Of a stretch of 47,614 bases of DNA, positions 42,872 to 47,614 are shown piece by piece. Origin of the DNA: Streptomyces sp. MZ04 (GTDB lineage Bacteria > Actinomycetota > Actinomycetes > Streptomycetales > Streptomycetaceae). Positions within the stretch are counted from its first letter, which is position 1, and the number at the start of each line of letters is the position of its first letter. Under the pieces are notes generated by a model that saw only the letters and a program-made list of their open reading frames with translations, searched no databases and was not told where the DNA came from. The stretch lies in assembly GCF_004684775.1 (NCBI RefSeq), contig NZ_SRIC01000034.1, positions 1 through 47,614 on the forward strand. Reading direction: 5' to 3'. The translations under genes and the position numbers were made by a program.

Positions 42872-44038
42872 ATGCGTCATTTCGGGCATATCGCCCCAGA
42901 GGTGCGACAGCGCCTCTTCCACCGGGAGCCGTGCGACTTCACCGCCGACTCCTCTCCCCGCCTGCTTGCGGCGGCCCTCGGCGCCACGCTGTACAGCCCC
43001 GCCACGCGCCCCCGGCTCGCCGACGACATCCTCAAACAGGCCGGGCGTGGCGTGATCTCGATGGTGCTCTGCCTCGAGGACTCGATCGACGACGCGGAAG
43101 TGGCCGGGGCCGAGGAGAACCTGGTCGCACAGTTCGCGGACCTGGCCGCCCGGAAGGGCGCCGAGCCGCCGCTGCTGTTCATCCGCGTCCGGACCCCCGA
43201 GCAGATAGCCGACCTCGCGCAGCGCCTCGGTGACGGCATCCGTCTCCTGTCCGGATTCGTGCTCCCCAAGTTCACCGAGGAGCGCGGCGTCCCCTTCCTG
43301 GAGTCGCTCTCCGCGGCCGAGGCGGCGACCGGGCGGCGGCTCTTCGCGATGCCCGTCCTCGAATCGCCCGAGCTGCTGCACCTGGAGAGCCGCACGGAGA
43401 ACCTCGCCGGGATCGCCCGCACCGTCGACAAGTACCGCGAGCGGGTGCTCGCGCTGCGCCTCGGCGTCACCGACTTCTGCTCCGCGTACGGCCTGCGCAG
43501 GCCCCCGCACATGACCGCGTACGACGTCCACATCGTGGCCTCCGTCATCGCCGACGTGGTGAACCTCCTCGGCAGGGCCGACGGCACGGGCTTCACCGTG
43601 ACCGGTCCGGTGTGGGAGTACTTCCGCGTCCAGGAGAGGATGTTCAAGCCGCAGCTGCGCCGCAGCCCCTTCCTCGAGGGGCGGGCGGAGGAGCTGCGGC
43701 AGGCGCTCATCGAGCACGACATCGACGGGCTGCTCCGCGAGATCGAGCTGGACCGGGCCAACGGCCTGCTCGGCAAGACCTGCATCCACCCCTCGCACGT
43801 GCTGCCCGTGCACGCCCTCTCGGTCGTCAGCCACGAGGAGTTCAGCGACGCCGAGGACATCCTGCGCCCCGAGCGGGGCGGCGGCGGGGTCATGCGCTCG
43901 GCGTACACGAACAAGATGAACGAGGTGAAGCCGCACCGCGCCTGGGCCGAGCGGACCCTGCAGCGCGCCGAGGTGTTCGGCGTCGCGCGCGAGGACATCG
44001 GCTTCGTGGAGCTGCTCACCGCCGGGCTCTCCGGTTGA
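42872..44038 (+). CDS. HpcH/HpaI (CitE-like) C-C lyase of the Ter locus
   Basis: 388 residues. TIM-barrel lyase fold with LCLEDSIDDAEV (acidic metal-site region), an Arg in LFIRVRTPEQ, and late VWEYFRVQERMFKPQL. Related to the citrate lyase beta chain but in the branch found beside TerD and phosphoribosyltransferase genes. It probably makes or breaks a C-C bond on a CoA- or sugar-linked acid. ATG 42872 with AGGGGAA. First gene of the operon with the fusion enzyme and HAD phosphatase. Confidence 0.88.
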   Translation: MRHFGHIAPEVRQRLFHREPCDFTADSSPRLLAAALGATLYSPATRPRLADDILKQAGRGVISMVLCLEDSIDDAEVAGAEENLVAQFADLAARKGAEPPLLFIRVRTPEQIADLAQRLGDGIRLLSGFVLPKFTEERGVPFLESLSAAEAATGRRLFAMPVLESPELLHLESRTENLAGIARTVDKYRERVLALRLGVTDFCSAYGLRRPPHMTAYDVHIVASVIADVVNLLGRADGTGFTVTGPVWEYFRVQERMFKPQLRRSPFLEGRAEELRQALIEHDIDGLLREIELDRANGLLGKTCIHPSHVLPVHALSVVSHEEFSDAEDILRPERGGGGVMRSAYTNKMNEVKPHRAWAERTLQRAEVFGVAREDIGFVELLTAGLSG

Positions 44039-44083
44039 CCGCCGGACGCCCGTCTCTCCCGGCCGGACCTTCTCAGGCCGACG

Positions 44084-44110
44084 GTAAAGAACGTAAAGAA
44101 CGTAAGGACC
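44084..44110 (+). repeat. Three 9-bp repeats upstream of the fusion gene
   Basis: GTAAAGAAC, GTAAAGAAC, GTAAGGACC in direct tandem, 12 bases before GTG 44122. AAGGA in or next to it may act as the ribosome site. Confidence 0.7.
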
Positions 44111-44121
44111 GTGCAAGGACT

Positions 44122-46800
44122 GTGAACGACGACGTGGTGGACGGCATGGTGTGGTCCGGGACGTGGGTCGCCGAGCGGCTCGGCGTGGAGCTCGTCGGCG
44201 ACGCGAGCCTGGGTGACCTGCTCGGGCTCGCCCTGCGCCGCAACCCCAAGCGCGCGCACCTGCTGGTGTCGAACGTCCTCGGCAAGCATGTGCCGCAGCG
44301 GCCTTCCGTCGTGTACGCGGCCGGGCACGACCTCGGTGTCCGGGCGCGCGCCCTGCTCGGCGACGCGGAGGCCCGCCGCGCGGTCGTCATCGGCTACGCG
44401 GAGACCGCGACGGGCCTCGGCCACAGCGTCGCGGACGGCATCGGCCTCGCGCCCTATCTGCACTCCACGCGCCGCCCGGTCGACGGAGTGCGCCAGGCGG
44501 GCGGCTTCGAGGAGTCCCACTCGCACGCGACCTCGCACCTGCTGCTCCCGGCCGACCCCGAACTCCTGGCGGGGGACGGCCCGTTGGTCCTGGTGGACGA
44601 CGAGTTCTCCACCGGTAACACGGTCCTCAACACGATCCGCGCGCTGCACGAGCGCTATCCGCGCGACCGGTACGTCATCGTGGCGCTCGTCGACATGCGC
44701 TCGCCCGAGGACCAGGGCCGCCTGGCCGGTTTCGCCGAGGAGATCGGCGCGCGGGTCGACCTGATCGCGATGGCGTCCGGCACGGTGCGCCTGCCGGACG
44801 GCGTCCTGGAGAAGGGGCAGGCGCTGGTCGCGGAGCACGAGGCGGCGGCCGTCCCGCTGCCGCGCCGCGAGCGGGGCACCATCACCCGGGTCGAGCTCGA
44901 CTGGCCCGCCGGGGTCCCGGACGGCGGCCGCCACGGGTTCACGCCCGAGCACCGGGCGGCGCTGGACGCGGCGCTGCCGGGGATGGCGGAACGCCTCGCC
45001 GAGGCGCTGGCCGCGGACTCCGCGTCGGTCCCTGCCCGCATCCTCGTCCTCGGCTTCGAAGAGCTGATGTACGCGCCGCTGGCCCTCGGGGCGGCGCTGG
45101 AGGAACGGCTCGGCGCCGACGAGACGAAGGCCGATGCGACGGAGGTCGATGCGACGGAGGTCGATGCGACGGAGGTCGATGCGACGGAGGTCGATGCGAC
45201 GGAGGTCGATGCGACGGAGGTCGATGCGACGAAGGCCGACGAGACGAAGGCCGACGAGACGGCCGACGCCACGGAGATCCGGTACTCCACCACCACCCGC
45301 TCGCCCGTCCTCGCCGTCGACGACCCCGGCTACGCCATCCGCACCCGCCTCGTCTTCCCCGCGCACGACGAGCCCGCCGACGGGCCCGGTGAGCGGTACG
45401 CGTACAACGTCGCGGGCGGCGGCTTCGACGCGATCGTCGCCGTGGTCGACTCGGTGGGCGATGGACCCCAACTGCACGCCCCCGACGGCCTGTTGGCGCA
45501 GCTCGCCGCGCACGCGCCGCAGGTCCTGCTGGCCGTCGTTCCCTCGTACGTCCCCGAGCGCGTCCCCGAGCGCGTCCCCGAGCGCGTCCCCGAGCGCGTC
45601 CCCGAGCGCGTCCCTGAGTACGTCCCCGAAAGGCCCTCCATGCTGCCCGAGCCCCTCCGCGGCCCCGACTTCTCCTCGTACGCGCCCGAAGACGTCGGCT
45701 GGCTGCTGCAGGACCTCTCGGACGTGACGCTCGAGGCGCCGACCGAGGAGCGCGAGGAGGCGATACAGAGCGGTGGCGCGCACTACGCCGAGTCGCTGCC
45801 GGTCGAGTACCAGCCGAGCCCGCAGTACCAGGAGCTGTTCCGGGCCGCACTCGACACCTCCGCCGCCCGCATCGCGCAGGCCGTCGGCACCGTCACCGAG
45901 ACCGTCCTCGCCGAGCGGTCCCCGCGTCCCGTGCTCGTCTCGCTGGCCCGCGCGGGCACGCCCGTCGGCGTACTGATGCGCCGCTGGGCGCGGCACCGGC
46001 ACGGTCTCGACCTGCCGCACTACGCCGTGTCGATCGTGCGCGGGCGCGGCATCGACGCCAACGCGCTGCGGTGGCTCGCCGCCCACCACGACCCGGCCGA
46101 CGTGGTCTTCGTCGACGGATGGACGGGCAAGGGCGCCATCACCCGCGAACTGGCCGACGCGGTGCGGGAGTTCGAGGAGTCGGGTGGGCCCGCAGGCTTC
46201 AACCCGGAGATCGCCGTGCTCGCCGACCCCGGCTCCTGCGTGCGCACCTACGGCACCCGCGAGGACTTCCTCATCCCCTCGGCCTGCCTCAACTCGACGG
46301 TGTCCGGCCTGATATCGCGCACCGTGCTCCGCGCGGACCTGGTCGGCCCGGACGACTTCCACGGCGGCAAGTTCTACCGCGAGCTCGCCGGCACGGACGT
46401 CTCCCTCGACTTCGTCGACGCCGTCGTGGACCGCTTCGACGAGGTGGCCGACGCCGTCGACGCCCAGGTCAAGGAGGTGCTCTCGGCGGACAGGGCGCCG
46501 ACCTGGGAGGGCTGGGCGGCCGTCGAGCGGATCAGCGAGGAGTACGGGATCCACGACGTGAACCTGGTGAAGCCGGGCGTCGGCGAGACGACGCGCGTGC
46601 TGCTGCGCCGCGTCCCCTGGAAGATTCTGGCGCGGGCCGGTGCCGGCGCCGACCTCGATCACGTACGACTGCTCGCCGAACAGCGTGGCGTACCGGTCGA
46701 GGAAGTGGACGAACTCCCCTACACCTGCGTCGGACTGATCCACCCTCAGTTCACGCGCGGCGCCACCGGCACGGACGGCAAGGCGGTGGCGGCCAAGTGA
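44122..46800 (+). CDS. Fused PRTase-TRSP-StiP(PRTase)-PELOTA protein
   Basis: 892 residues, one uninterrupted frame. Domain 1 (about 1-330): phosphoribosyltransferase of the Ter type with PRPP loop LVLVDDEFSTGNTVLNT (156-171). Linker: six EVDAT repeats (341-370). Domain 2 (about 385-475): TRSP domain with the TRSP motif at 392-395. Linker: VPER repeats (477-504). Domain 3 (about 510-800): StiP-type PRTase beginning LRGPDFSSYAPEDVGWLL, with TEEREEAIQSGGAHYAE and a second PRPP loop VVFVDGWTGKGAITREL (661-677). Domain 4 (about 810-876): PELOTA-like RNA-binding end. In many bacteria these are two genes, TRSP-PRTase and StiP, so this looks like a fusion. ATG 45640 (residue 507) could still start a separate StiP. 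Start GTG 44122 is likely. Stop overlaps the HAD gene in GTGA. Confidence 0.85.
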   Translation: MNDDVVDGMVWSGTWVAERLGVELVGDASLGDLLGLALRRNPKRAHLLVSNVLGKHVPQRPSVVYAAGHDLGVRARALLGDAEARRAVVIGYAETATGLGHSVADGIGLAPYLHSTRRPVDGVRQAGGFEESHSHATSHLLLPADPELLAGDGPLVLVDDEFSTGNTVLNTIRALHERYPRDRYVIVALVDMRSPEDQGRLAGFAEEIGARVDLIAMASGTVRLPDGVLEKGQALVAEHEAAAVPLPRRERGTITRVELDWPAGVPDGGRHGFTPEHRAALDAALPGMAERLAEALAADSASVPARILVLGFEELMYAPLALGAALEERLGADETKADATEVDATEVDATEVDATEVDATEVDATEVDATKADETKADETADATEIRYSTTTRSPVLAVDDPGYAIRTRLVFPAHDEPADGPGERYAYNVAGGGFDAIVAVVDSVGDGPQLHAPDGLLAQLAAHAPQVLLAVVPSYVPERVPERVPERVPERVPERVPEYVPERPSMLPEPLRGPDFSSYAPEDVGWLLQDLSDVTLEAPTEEREEAIQSGGAHYAESLPVEYQPSPQYQELFRAALDTSAARIAQAVGTVTETVLAERSPRPVLVSLARAGTPVGVLMRRWARHRHGLDLPHYAVSIVRGRGIDANALRWLAAHHDPADVVFVDGWTGKGAITRELADAVREFEESGGPAGFNPEIAVLADPGSCVRTYGTREDFLIPSACLNSTVSGLISRTVLRADLVGPDDFHGGKFYRELAGTDVSLDFVDAVVDRFDEVADAVDAQVKEVLSADRAPTWEGWAAVERISEEYGIHDVNLVKPGVGETTRVLLRRVPWKILARAGAGADLDHVRLLAEQRGVPVEEVDELPYTCVGLIHPQFTRGATGTDGKAVAAK
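45142..45231 (+). repeat. Six in-frame 15-bp repeats (EVDAT linker)
   Basis: Six near-exact copies of GAGGTCGATGCGACG, encoding EVDAT, between PRTase and TRSP domains of the fusion protein. Flanking KADET units look like older copies. An acidic, probably flexible linker likely to change length by slippage. Confidence 0.9.
45550..45633 (+). repeat. Seven in-frame 12-bp repeats (VPER linker)
   Basis: Copies of GTCCCCGAGCGC encode VPER (five exact, then VPEY, VPER). They join TRSP and StiP domains at the point where other species have a gene boundary. Confidence 0.9.
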
Positions 46801-47614
46801 GCACGCCCCGCACGCCCCGCACGCCCCGCACTCCCCGCACGGTACTCGTCGCCAGCGACCTCGACCGCACCCTCATCTACTCCGCCGCAGCGCTCGGCCT
46901 GACCATGCCCGACGCCGACGCGCCGCGCCTGCTCTGCGTCGAGGTGTACGAGAGCAAGCCGCTGTCGTACGTCACCGAGACCGCCGCCGGGCTCCTCGGC
47001 GAGGTCGGCCGTGGCACGGTCTTCGTGCCGACGACCACGCGTACGCGCGAGCAGTACGGCCGCATCCATCTGCCGGGCCCCGCACCGAAGTTCGCGATCT
47101 GCGCCAACGGCGGGCAGCTGCTCGTCGACGGGGTGTCCGACCCCGAGTGGCGTGCGGACGTCGACCGGCGCATCGCCGCCGAGTGCGCCTCGCTCGACGA
47201 GGTCCGTGCGCACATGGTGCGCACCGCGGACCCGGCCTGGCTCCTGAAGGAGCGGGTGGCCGAGGAGCTCTTCGCGTATCTGGTCGTCGAGCGTTCCCTG
47301 CTGCCCGAGGGCTGGGTCAAGGAGCTCGCCGAGTGGGCGGACGGGCGCGGCTGGACCGTCTCGCTGCAGGGCCGCAAGATCTACGCCGTGCCGAAGCCGC
47401 TCACCAAGAGCGCGGCGGTGCGCGAGGTGGCCCGCCGGATCGGCGCCGACGAGATCCTCGCGGCCGGGGACTCGCTCCTGGACGCCGATCTGCTCCTGGC
47501 CGCCGACCGCTCGTGGCGTCCGGGCCACGGGGAACTGGCCGACACGGGGTGGACGGCACCGGGCCTCACGGTGCTGCCGGAGCGCGGGGTCGCGGCGGGG
47601 GAAGAGATCCTGCG
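46797..47614 (+). CDS. HAD-family phosphatase (3' end beyond window)
   Basis: At least 272 residues, frame open at the window end. GTG 46797 overlaps the fusion stop (GTGA), so translation is coupled. After an STPRTPRTPRT repeat (9-bp units) comes HAD motif I, ASDLDRTL (D21, D23), and late motif IV, AAGDSLLDADLL, which gives a Cof-like HAD phosphatase. A Lys in VPKPLTK supports it. In this operon it could remove a phosphate from a PRTase product. Confidence 0.88.
   Translation, partial: MSTPRTPRTPRTPRTVLVASDLDRTLIYSAAALGLTMPDADAPRLLCVEVYESKPLSYVTETAAGLLGEVGRGTVFVPTTTRTREQYGRIHLPGPAPKFAICANGGQLLVDGVSDPEWRADVDRRIAAECASLDEVRAHMVRTADPAWLLKERVAEELFAYLVVERSLLPEGWVKELAEWADGRGWTVSLQGRKIYAVPKPLTKSAAVREVARRIGADEILAAGDSLLDADLLLAADRSWRPGHGELADTGWTAPGLTVLPERGVAAGEEIL

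Noticed and set aside
45142..45633. Second repeat-rich stretch as CRISPR or recombination site
   Set aside because: Both runs are in-frame codon repeats without spacers between domain borders.
42877..46743. 1288-codon minus-strand open frame opposite the CitE and fusion genes
   Set aside because: No recognisable domain and odd composition; the plus-strand frames carry clear enzyme motifs.

Overview
The window reads as a stretch of a Streptomyces chromosome (or a very close actinomycete). It is very GC-rich with strong third-position G/C and dense genes on both strands. Many starts are GTG, and several promoters look leaderless. It carries gene blocks I recognise as Streptomyces core synteny: fasR-fabD-fabH-acpP-fabF next to a DUF3145 gene, and aceE-DUF3052-peroxiredoxin-terD. 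No rRNA, tRNA, CRISPR array, prophage or complete insertion sequence was seen. All functional calls come from reading motifs by eye; no database search was run.

Layout. 1-13 kb is accessory or physiological: a secreted M14 metallopeptidase (cut by the window edge), an EI24/CysZ-like membrane protein, a secreted pyroglutamyl-peptidase-like protein whose nucleophile Cys reads as Ser, an APH-type kinase, an FG-GAP lipoprotein, a GH3 beta-glucosidase with a PA14-like insert, a Pro/Gln-rich membrane protein, an aldose 1-epimerase and an SGNH lipoprotein. 13-19 kb is the fatty-acid synthesis block with its PucR-family activator. 19-23 kb holds a pirin, a MITE-like element with 21-bp perfect inverted ends, a serine hydrolase plus GNAT pair, and a MerR regulator with its aldo/keto reductase.

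22.8-30 kb is a two-component system placed between two paralogous DUF1023 alpha/beta-hydrolases. One hydrolase is translationally coupled to a membrane acyltransferase. A repeated TACC-N2-GGTA palindrome lies upstream of both the kinase gene and the hydrolase operon, which suggests one regulon. 30-33 kb is a divergent TetR/MFS efflux pair with a clear operator, a secreted I36-type inhibitor and a K+ channel. 34-38 kb is aceE, DUF3052 and a peroxiredoxin.

38.3-47.6 kb is the most interesting part: a Ter-type stress locus. It has two TerD proteins, a DUF475/TerC-like membrane protein, a TerA-like protein, a divergent TerD with a Pro/Tyr-rich tail, and then an operon encoding a CitE-like C-C lyase, an 892-residue fusion of two phosphoribosyltransferase domains (PRTase-TRSP-StiP-PELOTA), and a HAD phosphatase cut by the right edge. 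These are the enzyme families proposed by comparative genomics to make a nucleoside-like metabolite. The product is not known to me.

A window-wide oddity is the number of short tandem repeats (8-30 bp units). Several expand codons in linkers, and three span a stop codon, pointing to active replication slippage.
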